Source: CAWJMD01 sp963843835 (GTDB taxonomy: Bacteria; Actinomycetota; Actinomycetes; Actinomycetales; CAWJMD01). From it: a stretch of DNA of 64,000 nt. A program made the position numbers and the translations under genes. Where the stretch lies: positions 992,001-1,056,000 of the forward strand of contig CAWJMD010000001.1 of assembly GCA_963843835.1 (NCBI GenBank), given 5' to 3'. Shown here in pieces: positions 51,907 through 60,444 of this stretch. Under the pieces are notes generated by a model, which saw nothing but the letters and a program-made list of their open reading frames with translations, did no database searches and had not been told where the DNA came from. How positions within the stretch are numbered: position 1 is the first letter of the stretch; every line of letters begins with the position of its first letter.

Positions 51907-52380
51907 GTGACGGCCCCGGCCGACGTCACGGACCCCGCCGCACTGGAGCGGGCGTACACCCAGGTCGCCGAGCAGGTCGGTCCCGTCGAGCTGCTCGCCG
52001 GGTTCGCCGGCGGGAACGGTCACCCTCGTCCCTCCGAGGAGGTCTCGGCTGACGAGTGGCGCCGCGTGATCGAGGGAGACCTGACGTCGACGTTCCTCAC
52101 GATCCGAGCGGCCCTGCCGGCGATGCTGCAGCGCGGTCGCGGCTCGATCGTGACGATGTCATCGGCAGCCGCCCGCCAGCCCAGCCAGGCCGCGGCGGCC
52201 TACGCAGCGGCCAAGGCGGGCGTCGCCATGCTGTCCAAGCACCTGGCGGCCGCGTTCCCCCTCGGTCGCATCGGGCAGCCGGGCGACGTCGCCGCGGCAG
52301 CGCTCTACCTGCTGTCGGACGAGGCCTCCTGGGTCACGGGGGTCACCCTCGACGTCACCGGCGGCCGTGTCATCGTCTGA
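51907..52380 (+). pseudogene. Short-chain dehydrogenase remnant (5' and internal deletions)
   Basis: The readable part is SDR-like: DVTDPAALERAYTQVAEQVGPVELLAGFAGG, DEWRRVIEGDLTSTFLTIRAALPAMLQRGRGSIVTMSSAAAR, the active-site helix AAYAAAKAGVAMLSKHLA and the end LGRIGQPGDVAAAALYLLSDEASWVTG. The N-terminal TGxxxGxG cofactor loop is missing. The in-frame DNA before 51907 matches only the end of the second strand and helix (DLVVDRIRSDGGTAV). The usual 35-40 residues between the active site and LGRIG (the VRVNxVxPG segment) are deleted. It cannot bind NAD(P) normally. Confidence 0.75.
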
Positions 52381-52440
52381 TCGGCCCCCACACCCGTCCG
52401 TACCACCGGGAGGCGGCGGGAGGGTTCCATCGTGTCGGGT

Positions 52441-54270
52441 TCAACCCTGAGGTGCGTCCGGGGTCGTGCGTGCCAGGCTCGCCTCGAGCAGGCTCAGTCG
52501 CGCTGCCAGTGCGGGGTTGTCGACCGCCGCCACGTGGCTCCGCGCCGCTTCCAGCGCATCGAGGTTGCCGGCCATCACTCGCAGCATCGCGGCCTCGGCC
52601 TGCAGCTCGCGCATCCCGTGCGTCGCCGCCATCTGGTCGAGGTCGCTCACCAGCTGGTCCGAGGTCGGGTGCCCGGTCGTGAGGGCGTGGGCGACCTGGG
52701 CCGCCAGGCCGTAGACCTCGAGCCAGACGTAGGCGTCGTTCACCCTGCGGCAGGCCGCCCGCGCGTCGTGCAGCAGGCGCGAGGCGGTCTCGTCGTCGCC
52801 GCGCTCGGCGGCCACCAGCCCCAGACCACGGCAGGCCAGGCTCTCCCAGCACGGGTCGCCGACCTCGACCGCCATGGCGTGGGCGTGGCTGAACAGGTCG
52901 GCCGCCTCGTCGACGCGTCCCTCGCTCAAGGCGAGCTCGGCCATCCACGACAGCGGGTACGGCTCGAACGTGAGCCACTTCGCCTGGTCGGCGTACCGCT
53001 GCGCCCGCGTGAGGTACTCGCGCGCCGGCTCCAGCTCCCGCCGAAGCAGGTGCAGCCGGCCCAGGTGCGTCAGGGCCATCGCCGCGGCGTGCAGGTCGCC
53101 CCCGCTCTCGGCGTGCCGGATGGCGTCCATGAACAGAGGGACCGCCTCGTCGTACCGTCCGGCGTCACTGCGCAGGGAACCGCGGGTGAGGAGGATCCAG
53201 GCGCGCTCGGAGTCATCCGCGCCCACCGTCGCCATGGCGCGGTCCAACCACCGCTCCGCTGCCTCGAACCGGGAACGGAGGAACTCGACCCAGCCCAGCT
53301 CGCGGCAGGCAGCGGTGGCGAGCCCGGGTCGGCCGACCCGCTCCGCGATGGCGACCGCCTCCCTGAGAGCGGCGACGCCCGCCTCGTCGGCCCCCTTGAC
53401 GGCGTGCACCTGGGCGCTGCCAAGCCGGATCAGCGCGTGCACCAGCAGCTCGGGGTCCGCTACCGCGCGAGCCCCGGCGACCGCCCGCCGGAGTGAGCCG
53501 ATACCGGCGTCGGCTGCGCCTGCGGACATGGCGGTCTCTCCCGCTCGCAGCTGCGCCATCGTACGTGTCCGGCTGGCATGGGCGGGCTTCTCCAGCAACG
53601 GTTCTGCCGCTGCGGTGAGCGTCCTCGACGGGCTGACACCGAGCTCGTCGAGGAAGGCCTCCGTCACGCGGACGACGTGCGCGCGGGCGCTGTCCACGTG
53701 TCCCGACTGCGCGAGGGCGCGGATCAACAGCTCGTGGCACGTCTCGTCCCAGGGCTCCAGGGCGACCAGGCGTCGTGCGTGCACGACGGCTTCGTCGGGA
53801 CGTCCGGAGGCCGCCTCCTCGCGCGCGGCCTCCCGCAGCGCCGCCGCAGAGAGGGCCACGACCCGCTGGCGCTCGCCCTCGAGCCACAGCTCGAAGCCGG
53901 CGCAGCCCGGGAACGCCAGGCCTTCGAGCAGTGGAGCGCCGAGGTCGATCCGGTCGACGACCTCGTACCAGGGGGAGGCCCCGAGGAGGTGGACGTCAAC
54001 CTGGACGTCGCGGCCCAGCGCCAGTGCCACCGGGTCACCGGTGAGGGACTGGGGCTGCCCCAGGATCCGCCGCAGCTCGGCCAGGTTCCAGCGCAGGCTG
54101 CCCAGCGGGTCCGCGGCGTCCGGGAAGAGTAAGCGCGCCAAGCGTTCTCGTGGAATCGGAGCCGCGTCTCCGGCGAGATAGGCCAGAACGGCCCAACCCT
54201 TCTTGCCGCGGGGACCCACGACCTCGGCCCCGTCGACGCAGAGCCGTGGGCGTCCCAGCAGCCTGACCAT
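52441..54270 (-). CDS. BTAD/SARP-type transcriptional activator with TPR region
   Basis: The 609-aa protein has an N-terminal OmpR-like winged helix (VRLLGRPRLCVDGAEVVGPRGKKGWAVLAYLAGDAAPIPRERLARLLFPDAADPLGSLRWNLAELRRILG). The BTAD helical domain comes next (WYEVVDRIDLGAPLLEGL to ARAHVVRVTEAFLDELGVSPS), then six or more TPR-like helical pairs (GTGSLRRAVAGAR, AVPLFMDAIRHAESGGDL and similar). No ATPase domain is present, unlike larger SARP relatives. The start ATG 54270 follows GGAGGG, and the longer GTG at 54297 has no such site. It is followed by a small gene and probably acts on nearby secretion genes (inference). Confidence 0.88.
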   Translation of the reverse strand: MVRLLGRPRLCVDGAEVVGPRGKKGWAVLAYLAGDAAPIPRERLARLLFPDAADPLGSLRWNLAELRRILGQPQSLTGDPVALALGRDVQVDVHLLGASPWYEVVDRIDLGAPLLEGLAFPGCAGFELWLEGERQRVVALSAAALREAAREEAASGRPDEAVVHARRLVALEPWDETCHELLIRALAQSGHVDSARAHVVRVTEAFLDELGVSPSRTLTAAAEPLLEKPAHASRTRTMAQLRAGETAMSAGAADAGIGSLRRAVAGARAVADPELLVHALIRLGSAQVHAVKGADEAGVAALREAVAIAERVGRPGLATAACRELGWVEFLRSRFEAAERWLDRAMATVGADDSERAWILLTRGSLRSDAGRYDEAVPLFMDAIRHAESGGDLHAAAMALTHLGRLHLLRRELEPAREYLTRAQRYADQAKWLTFEPYPLSWMAELALSEGRVDEAADLFSHAHAMAVEVGDPCWESLACRGLGLVAAERGDDETASRLLHDARAACRRVNDAYVWLEVYGLAAQVAHALTTGHPTSDQLVSDLDQMAATHGMRELQAEAAMLRVMAGNLDALEAARSHVAAVDNPALAARLSLLEASLARTTPDAPQG

Positions 54271-54307
54271 CACGATGGGCGCCCTCCAGGTCGTCACGGT
54301 ACGCCCC

Positions 54308-54718
54308 TCAGTGGCAGGCGGTTATGGTTCCGTGGAGCGCCGCGCTGGACGACTCCAGGGACGAGACGATCTCGGTGAGCCGCCCCGACGTGGTACCGCC
54401 GTCGTGCCGGGCCAGGACGCGCTCGAGCAGGGCGCTGGCCTTCACGATCTCGCGGACCACCACGACACCGGCACCGTCGTGGAGGACGGGGCCCGGCTCG
54501 TCGCCCAGTGCGGCGACCGCCGCACGGGCCAGCGCTGCCAGCGAGACGAGGTTGCGGCCGGCCACGGTGGTCGAGTGGAACAGGTCCGGGTCGAGGTCGG
54601 CAACGGTCGACATGACGTCGTGCAGCAGGTGGAGCGCTCGCACGCCGGGGTCGACGGCGAGCTGGGTGGTGGTGACCGCGGGTGCGGTGACCTCGATGCG
54701 GTTCTCGGTGATGGTCAT
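54308..54718 (-). CDS. Hypothetical protein upstream of the BTAD regulator
   Basis: The 136-aa helical protein contains LAVDPGVRALHLLHDVMSTVADLDPDLFHSTTVAGRNLVSLAALARAAVAAL and REIVKASALLERVLARHDGG. No signal peptide, Cys pair or known motif. AGGAGGA ahead of ATG 54718 supports translation. It ends 38 bp before the BTAD start on the same strand, so the two may be co-expressed, making it a possible partner of the regulator. Function unknown. Confidence 0.6.
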   Translation of the reverse strand: MTITENRIEVTAPAVTTTQLAVDPGVRALHLLHDVMSTVADLDPDLFHSTTVAGRNLVSLAALARAAVAALGDEPGPVLHDGAGVVVVREIVKASALLERVLARHDGGTTSGRLTEIVSSLESSSAALHGTITACH

Positions 54719-54929
54719 GGTGTCCTCCTCGGTAGGTGGTGGGCACCACGCTGGCCGAGGGGCGTGTGAGACGGCGTGTGACCGTCACGCGGCGCCGGGT
54801 CCAGACACGGACAAGCGCGGCATGGCCTCATCGGGGGGTGGTCGGCGGCACGGGGCCGGGTCTACGCTCCGACTCGTTGTGCCCCGCTGGCCGGGAAGCG
54901 ACCAGCTGGTAGCTGCGGAGGTGAGCGCG

Positions 54930-56630
54930 ATGACGCGCTTGGCGTACGGAATGGCCCTGGCCCTGGCGATCACGACCGTGTCCGGAGCCCCGGCGGCTGC
55001 GTACCATCGTCCGCCGCCGGGCTTCCTCACCGGACAGCCGTCGATGCTCGAGGCCGTCGACCGGCCAGACGTCACGTTCACCCCGATCATCACCACGGGC
55101 GACCAGGTCGGTGGCTACCAGTTCGAGGCGCTACCGGACGGGATCGCCGTCCGCAAGGGCCGGGCCGGCACGGCGGACGTGTTCGTGAACCACGAGACGT
55201 CCCGGGTCCCCTTCCCCTACAACGCCGCCAACCCGACGGCGGCCAACGGGGAGAACGACTTCGACAACGCCCAGGTGAGCCACCTGTCGATGGACCGGCG
55301 CACTGCTGCAGTGCTGTCGGGCTCCTTCGCCATACCGAGCAGCGACAACTTCCAGCGGTTCTGCTCGAGCACCCTCATCAACCGGCGCGTCGGCTCCGAC
55401 CGTGAGCTCCTGCTGACGAACGAGGAGGCGGTCGAGTGGGTGAACCGCACCGGCGAGGCCTGGCCGCCTCCCGCCCCGCACCAGGGCGTGGACGGCGCGC
55501 GCCAGTCCGGCGTCACCGTGGCGCTCGACGTCAAGACGGGCCAGCGCACGCCCATCTGGGGGATGGGCCGGTTCAACCACGAGAACTCGGTCGCCGTCCC
55601 GGGCTACCACGGCATCGTGACCTTCTCCGGTGACGACACCTTCTCCAGCAACCCCGCCCAGTCGCAGCTCTACTCGTACATGGCGCGCGACTCCCGCAGC
55701 CTGCTGGCCGACAGGGGCGACATGTACGCGTTCGTCTCGGACGACCCGTCCGTCCAGTCCTACTACGACTTCCTGCCCGGCTCGACGAACTCGATCAGCG
55801 GCCACTTCATCAAGGTGCCCAAGAACATCGCCACCGGTCGCGACGCCAATGGGAACGACCTCGTGGCCGCCGACCTCGGGTACCCGCCTCCGCCGGCCTC
55901 GGGCTGGGCGACCGACGCGTTCGGCGTCCCCGTCGACGGCCCGCAATGGATCCTCGAGCACTGGAGCGACCTCAACGGCGTCTTCCAGTTCGTCCGCGTC
56001 GAGGACATGGCCTACGACAAGCGCCCGGGCCGCAACAACGTCCTCTACGTGGCCGACACCGGCCGCGGGTCGAGCGGCCAGGGCCCGGGGATATCGACCA
56101 ACGGCCGCGTCTTCAAGATGGTGCTCGACCGCAAGGACCCGACCAAGGTCACGTCGCTGTCGGTCTTCCTCGAAGGTGACGACAACCCGGTGAAGACGCT
56201 GGGCGAGGTCCACCAGCCCGACAACGTCGAGACCACGCGCGACAGCCTGTTCCTCACCGAGGACCCGGGCAGCAGCCAGCAGTTCCCCATTGGGTCCACC
56301 GACCCCGCAGCGACCACGTCACGGCTGTGGCGGGTCCCGCTCGAGGACCCGTCGGCCGCGGAGGTGGTGGCCCGCGTCGACCAGTCCGCCGACGGCGGAC
56401 CGACCGACGTGGACGGCAAGCCCCTGGGCAACTTGGGCGCCTGGGAGGTCAGCGGGATCGTCGACGTCTCGTCGGTCTTCGGGAAGGGAGCCTTCCTCGC
56501 GGACGTGCAGGCGCACTCGCTGTGGATCGAGAAGGCACCCGGCGCCGACGTGAACGGTGACGGCGCACCGGACTTCACCGACAAGCGCGAGGGTGGTCAG
56601 CTCGTGCTCCTCCGGATACCCGGAGCCTGA
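54930..56630 (+). CDS. Secreted PhoX-like (DUF839) phosphatase-type protein
   Basis: The 566-aa protein has a cleavable signal (LAYGMALALAITTVSGAPAAA) and a long beta-propeller-type DUF839/PhoX region: ADVFVNHETSRVPFP near residue 80, GRFNHENSVAVPGYHGIVTFSGDDTFSSNP, FVRVEDMAYDKRPGRNNVLYVADTGRG, VHQPDNVETTRDSLFLTEDPGS, and an acidic DVNGDGAPDFTDKREGG near the C-terminus. The paired His/Glu/Asp clusters could hold the iron/calcium centre of PhoX, but the match is by motif feel rather than alignment. GGAGGTGA at 54917 fixes ATG 54930. A hairpin follows 50 bp later. Confidence 0.75.
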   Translation: MTRLAYGMALALAITTVSGAPAAAYHRPPPGFLTGQPSMLEAVDRPDVTFTPIITTGDQVGGYQFEALPDGIAVRKGRAGTADVFVNHETSRVPFPYNAANPTAANGENDFDNAQVSHLSMDRRTAAVLSGSFAIPSSDNFQRFCSSTLINRRVGSDRELLLTNEEAVEWVNRTGEAWPPPAPHQGVDGARQSGVTVALDVKTGQRTPIWGMGRFNHENSVAVPGYHGIVTFSGDDTFSSNPAQSQLYSYMARDSRSLLADRGDMYAFVSDDPSVQSYYDFLPGSTNSISGHFIKVPKNIATGRDANGNDLVAADLGYPPPPASGWATDAFGVPVDGPQWILEHWSDLNGVFQFVRVEDMAYDKRPGRNNVLYVADTGRGSSGQGPGISTNGRVFKMVLDRKDPTKVTSLSVFLEGDDNPVKTLGEVHQPDNVETTRDSLFLTEDPGSSQQFPIGSTDPAATTSRLWRVPLEDPSAAEVVARVDQSADGGPTDVDGKPLGNLGAWEVSGIVDVSSVFGKGAFLADVQAHSLWIEKAPGADVNGDGAPDFTDKREGGQLVLLRIPGA

Positions 56631-56676
56631 CCAGCGTCCCTTCCTGGCCGGATCCTGCAGGTCATCCTCCGGCCGC

Positions 56677-56705
56677 GCGCGACCCCCTCCAGGGGGTCGT
56701 CGCGC
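56677..56705 (+). terminator. Hairpin after the PhoX-like gene
   Basis: CGACCCCC (56680-56687) pairs with GGGGGTCG (56692-56699) around TCCA, and flanking GCG/CGC extends the stem with one bulge. It lies about 50 bp after the PhoX stop and 64 bp before the next gene. It has no U-tract, as usual in GC-rich actinobacteria. Confidence 0.55.
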
Positions 56706-56768
56706 TGCCACCGTTGCCCGGCCGCCCGAGAGCTCGCGGCGGACCACAACGGAAAGCAGGAGGACCAG

Positions 56769-57236
56769 ATGACCAGCAGTGCGCTCAGGAAGGGTGTCGT
56801 GGCCACAGCGACCGTGGCGATGACGTTCGGGGGGGCGGGTGTGTTCGCCGCGCCTGCCAGTGCCGAGGGCAGCGGCACGGCGTGCCCGACCAACCGGGTC
56901 TGCTTCTACTTCAACAGCGACTTCGGCGGTGCCCGGGCCGACTACCGGTACAGCGACGCGAACATGGGTAACGAGCTGTTCACCGACGGGCCGTACGGAC
57001 GTGACGGCTGGGGTGTGCAGGTGAACAACAACGCCGCCTCCGTCAAGAACCGCAGCGGGTCGACGGTCTACTTCTTCGACCGCCCGGACTGCACGCTGTA
57101 CGCGGGTGAGTCCGCCCCGGGCATCGGCCCGGGTGTCGACATCAACCTGGCCTCGGTCGGCCTAAAGAACAAGGTGTCGTCGTTCCTGATCTCCGACGGC
57201 TCGGCCTGCGTCAACCGCGACCAGAGCAACCAGTAG
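56769..57236 (+). CDS. Secreted peptidase inhibitor I36-like protein
   Basis: The 155-aa protein has a clear signal peptide (VVATATVAMTFGGAGVFAAPASAEG) and a compact Cys-containing domain: CPTNRVCFYFNSDFGGARADYRYSD, NNNAASVKNRSGSTVYFFDRPDCTLYAG, then KNKVSSFLISDGSACV. The pattern of CxxNxVCFY... and SVKNxSxxxVYFFxxxxC is that of the beta/gamma-crystallin-like I36 (SMPI) family in actinobacteria, which inhibits metalloproteinases. AAGCAGGAGG precedes the ATG. Function is by family resemblance. Confidence 0.83.
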   Translation: MTSSALRKGVVATATVAMTFGGAGVFAAPASAEGSGTACPTNRVCFYFNSDFGGARADYRYSDANMGNELFTDGPYGRDGWGVQVNNNAASVKNRSGSTVYFFDRPDCTLYAGESAPGIGPGVDINLASVGLKNKVSSFLISDGSACVNRDQSNQ

Positions 57237-57333
57237 CCGGCGGGCGGCGCCGCCCACCACCCGTCGCCCGGCGGACCGGCGTGACCACACCTCGCTGGTC
57301 CGCCGGTCGACGGCGTCCCGACGGACTGCGTCT

Positions 57334-57627
57334 GTGAACTACTCCGTGTTCCTCGTCGTCGTCGTCCTTCCGGTCTTCGTGACGCTCCTCCTGCTGGCCG
57401 GGTGGCCCTGGCAGCGACGCTGGGCGCGCTTCGCGTCCCCGATCGTCGTGCTCGTCGCCGCCGTGGTGATCACCGTGGCGCTGCCTGTGCACGAGATGGG
57501 GGTGGCGCTCACGGCCCTGCCCGTGGTGGTGGCTCTGGCCCGGCTGGGCTGGGTGGTTTGGAGCGCCTGGGCCCACCCCTCCCGCGCCGAGCTTCACGAT
57601 GACCGCGGAGGCGCGCGAGCGACCTAG
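57334..57627 (+). CDS. Small membrane protein
   Basis: The 97-aa protein with GTG start has three TM helices (VFLVVVVLPVFVTLLLLAGW, FASPIVVLVAAVVITVAL, VALTALPVVVALARLGWVVW) and an Asp/Arg-rich tail. No domain recognised. It lies between the I36 protein and a palindrome-rich region. Its real-gene status rests on the hydrophobic periodicity and absence of Arg-rich shadow character. Confidence 0.6.
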   Translation: MNYSVFLVVVVLPVFVTLLLLAGWPWQRRWARFASPIVVLVAAVVITVALPVHEMGVALTALPVVVALARLGWVVWSAWAHPSRAELHDDRGGARAT

Positions 57628-57657
57628 GGACCTAGGTCCGGGGACCTCAGGTCCCGG
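57627..57657 (+). promoter_or_regulatory. Tandem GGGACC palindromes (DosR-like)
   Basis: GGGACCTAGGTCCG (57627-57640) is one mismatch away from a GGGAC-N4-GTCCC site, and GGGACCT-C-AGGTCCC (57641-57655) is a perfect 15-nt inverted repeat right beside it. A further CCTAGG lies at 57623. The start of the next gene is about 60 bp downstream. They could equally form a terminator for the small membrane protein, but the stacked arrangement fits tandem operator sites better. Confidence 0.55.
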
Positions 57658-57714
57658 CGCGGCCTAGGTTCGAGAGCGTACGAAGCACAGGACCTCGACG
57701 AGGGACGGTCGGCC

Positions 57715-58167
57715 ATGTCCACGTGGTTCGCGGGCGAGAACGACATCAGCTGCGGCATCGACGAAGTGAAGGACGCCGCCTTCGATCCCGGCGGGTTGTA
57801 CGCCGGCGTCGTGGGCCTCATGCCCGGCATGTCCAGCGTGGAGCTGGTCGACCAGGGTAGTGACTTCGTGACGATCAGGACGAACGAGGGCCTGATGCGA
57901 CGAACGAACATCACCAGGCACGTGGAACCGGAACGCGTGGTGCTGGACTGCGACGAGGAGTACCAGGCCGGTTCGCGGGTCACGACGACATCGCACGTCC
58001 AGGACGAGTTCACCGTCACGGGGTCAGGCGTGACGCACCGCGCCGTGGTCAGCGACCTGGAGGCACCGGGGGTGCTGGGCTTCCTCTACCGGACGTTCGG
58101 CCGCTCGTCGATGCAGAAGGCCTTCCTGTCTTCCTACAAGGCGTACTTCGAGACCCAGGCAGCCTGA
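57715..58167 (+). CDS. SRPBCC-like small protein
   Basis: The 150-aa soluble protein has alternating beta-strand character: VELVDQGSDFVTIRTNEGLMRRTNITRHVEPERVVLDCDEEYQAGSRVTTTSHVQDEFTVTGSGVTHRAVVSD, ending in a long helix (FLYRTFGRSSMQKAFLSSYKAYFETQ). This order (strands, then C-terminal helix) fits START/SRPBCC ligand-binding proteins, but I cannot name a subfamily. It lies downstream of tandem palindromes that resemble DosR boxes, so it may be induced with the anaerobic genes. Confidence 0.65.
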   Translation: MSTWFAGENDISCGIDEVKDAAFDPGGLYAGVVGLMPGMSSVELVDQGSDFVTIRTNEGLMRRTNITRHVEPERVVLDCDEEYQAGSRVTTTSHVQDEFTVTGSGVTHRAVVSDLEAPGVLGFLYRTFGRSSMQKAFLSSYKAYFETQAA

Positions 58168-58316
58168 GGCGGATCCGGTCGACCCCGGCGTCCTGCGCGC
58201 ATCTCCGGGAGAAGGGGCGCCACGACGTACCTTTCGCACACATTCATCCAGACGATGACGGAGGAGCCGGGGTCGATCGATACGCGAGAGGCAGACCCGT
58301 CGCCTAGCGTGCAGTG

Positions 58317-59894
58317 ATGGCCACCGGGTGGGGCACCTCCGCGGGGCCGGCGTCGAGGCCGGTGCCCGAGGTCCGGTACGCCACCTCAGGGCGCGCGTCG
58401 ATCGCCTACCAGGCTTTCGGGCGGGACCACCCGGCGATCGTGGCCGTGCCACCGCTGGCGCAGAACATCGAGCTGATCTGGGAGTGGCCCTCCGCCCGGC
58501 GGCTGCTGGAGGGCTTCGGCTCGTTCTGCCGGTACGTGCACTTCGACAAGCGGGGGACGGGCATGTCGAGCCTGGACGTGGGGCTGCCCGGGCTCGACCA
58601 GCGCATCGACGACACCGGCGCCGTGATGGACGCCGCCGGCGTGGAGCGGGCGTGGGTCTACGGCGTCTCGGAGGGCGGACCCATGGCCCTGCTGTTCGCC
58701 GCGAGCTACCCCGACCGCGTTCACGGGGTGATCCTCGAGTCGACGGCGGCCTGCCTGTCCGCGCGGCCGACCACTGCGACCCGCGAGGTCACCTCTCCCG
58801 ACTGGGCTCCGTTCCTCGCGGGCTGGGGGACATCGCGGTCGATCACGCCCCAGGTCTTCGCCCCCTCGTTGGCCGACGACCCGGCGTTCCACCGGTTCCA
58901 CCAGAGGTACGAGCGGCAGAGCGCGTCACCGTCCACGCTCGGGACGCTGATGCGGATGAACGCCTACCTCGACGCTCGGGACGCGCTGGCGTCGATCGTC
59001 GTCCCGGTGCTGCTCATCCACCGCACCGGCGACCCCGTGGTCGCGGTGGAGCTCGCGCGCGAGGCGGCGGCCGCGCTCCCCAACGCGCGTCTGGTGGAGA
59101 TGCCCGGGGCCGACCACTTCACGTACGCCTCCGAGATCGACACCGTGCTCGACGAGGTCGCCCGGTTCGTCACGGGCCGGCCGGCCTCGGAGCGCCGGCG
59201 TGGCCCCCGTGCGATAGCGGTCCGCACCCTGGGCGACTTCGCCGTGACCGTCGACGGCGCGCAGGTCCCCACGTCCGCGTGGGGGTCACGTCGGGCACGC
59301 CAGCTGCTCAAGCGGCTGGTGGCGGCGCGGGGGCGTCCGGTCACCCGCGATGCCCTGATCGACCAGCTGTGGCCCGGGCACGACGACCTGGCGCGTCTGG
59401 GGGCGCGGCTCAGTGTCCAGCTCTCCACGGTGCGACGCGTGCTCGGCGGGCGCATCACGTCCGACAACGACTGCGTAGCACTGGATCTCGACGAGGTGGA
59501 CGTGGACGTCGAGTCACTGCTCGGGGCGAGCGGTCAGGAGGTGCTGGACCGGTACGGCGGTGAGTTCCTGCCCGAGGACGTCGGGCAGGAGTGGGCGGAC
59601 GGGCTGCGCCAGGCGGTTCGTTCGCACGTCGTCCGGGCCGGGCACGAGGTGCTGGACGCGGCCGGCGAGGACCCCGAGCGAGCCATCGACGCGATCGCAG
59701 CCGCGGACGTCGTGCTCCGGGGCGACCCCTACGACGAGAGGGCGCTGCTCGCGCTGGTGCGGGCCCACGCGAGGGCCGGACGCCACGGCCAGGCCCGGCA
59801 GGCGCACACGCGCTACGCCAGGCGGATGGCCGACCTCGATCTGGTGCCGAGGTCGTTCGCTGAGGTCGCGCCGATCGGATCGAGCGGTACCTGA
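58317..59894 (+). CDS. Alpha/beta hydrolase fused to a BTAD (SARP-type) activator
   Basis: The 525-aa protein is two-part. Residues about 15-285 form an alpha/beta hydrolase (IVAVPPLAQNIELIWEWPSA, VHFDKRGTGMSS, nucleophile Ser in WVYGVSEGGPMALLFAA, a late Asp in LLIHRTGDPVVAV and His in GADHFTYAS). Residues about 300-525 carry a winged helix (VRTLGDFAVTVDGAQVPTSAWGSRRARQLLKRLVAARGRPVTRDALIDQLWPG) and a BTAD helical end (YGGEFLPEDVGQEWADGLRQAVRSH). The Ser-Asp-His triad looks complete, so the hydrolase may bind or process a ligand that controls the DNA-binding half (inference). ATG 58317 was used. Confidence 0.88.
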   Translation: MATGWGTSAGPASRPVPEVRYATSGRASIAYQAFGRDHPAIVAVPPLAQNIELIWEWPSARRLLEGFGSFCRYVHFDKRGTGMSSLDVGLPGLDQRIDDTGAVMDAAGVERAWVYGVSEGGPMALLFAASYPDRVHGVILESTAACLSARPTTATREVTSPDWAPFLAGWGTSRSITPQVFAPSLADDPAFHRFHQRYERQSASPSTLGTLMRMNAYLDARDALASIVVPVLLIHRTGDPVVAVELAREAAAALPNARLVEMPGADHFTYASEIDTVLDEVARFVTGRPASERRRGPRAIAVRTLGDFAVTVDGAQVPTSAWGSRRARQLLKRLVAARGRPVTRDALIDQLWPGHDDLARLGARLSVQLSTVRRVLGGRITSDNDCVALDLDEVDVDVESLLGASGQEVLDRYGGEFLPEDVGQEWADGLRQAVRSHVVRAGHEVLDAAGEDPERAIDAIAAADVVLRGDPYDERALLALVRAHARAGRHGQARQAHTRYARRMADLDLVPRSFAEVAPIGSSGT

Positions 59895-59957
59895 AGGGTT
59901 TCGTAAGGGGCTTCGACAGGGTTGGCCCGTCCCGACGTCCGTCTTCAGGAGGCAGCC

Positions 59958-60437
59958 GTGAGCATGCAGTCACCGACCTTGATCGGCCCCGACGAGGGGG
60001 AGATGTACCAGTTCCTCGCCGCGCGCAACCGGATCCTGGCAGGCGGCAAGCAGACCGAGGGCGTGCTGACGATCATCGAGTTCGACGGCCCGCCCGGCTT
60101 CGGCCCACCCCCGCACATCCACCACCGCGAGGACGAGGCCTTCTACGTGCTCGAGGGCTCGGCGTTGTTCCACTGCGACGGCAAGGAGGTCACGTACGAG
60201 CAGGGTGGATTCGTCTACCTGCCCAAGGGGCTCGTCCACCGTTTCGAGCTCGGCCCCGAGGGCGGTCGGATCCTCCAGATCACCACCCCCTCGCAGTTCG
60301 AGGAGATGGTGGCCGACTACGGCTACCGCATCGGCCACGACGAGCGACCCGAGCCGGAGGAGCCCGACATCCCGCGGCTGGTCGAGGTCTGCCAGCGCTA
60401 CGGGATCGACCTGCTGCTGGACGGGCCGCCGTCCTGA
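59958..60437 (+). CDS. Cupin-domain protein
   Basis: The 159-aa protein has a single cupin: motif 1 PPPHIHHREDEAFYVLEG carrying His/His/Glu and motif 2 PKGLVHRFELGPEGGRIL carrying the last His, enough for a metal centre. The GGxxTEGVLTIIEFDGPP start is typical of actinobacterial single-domain cupins of unknown substrate. AGGAGGCAG places the start at GTG 59958. ATG 59964 is possible. It follows the hydrolase-BTAD gene after 63 bp on the same strand and may be its target. Confidence 0.88.
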   Translation: MSMQSPTLIGPDEGEMYQFLAARNRILAGGKQTEGVLTIIEFDGPPGFGPPPHIHHREDEAFYVLEGSALFHCDGKEVTYEQGGFVYLPKGLVHRFELGPEGGRILQITTPSQFEEMVADYGYRIGHDERPEPEEPDIPRLVEVCQRYGIDLLLDGPPS

Positions 60438-60444
60438 GCCGGGG

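Noticed and set aside
52874..54181. 435-codon plus-strand frame antisense to the BTAD regulator
   Set aside because: Ser/Arg/Ala-rich shadow. The regulator's winged helix and TPR pattern are on the minus strand.
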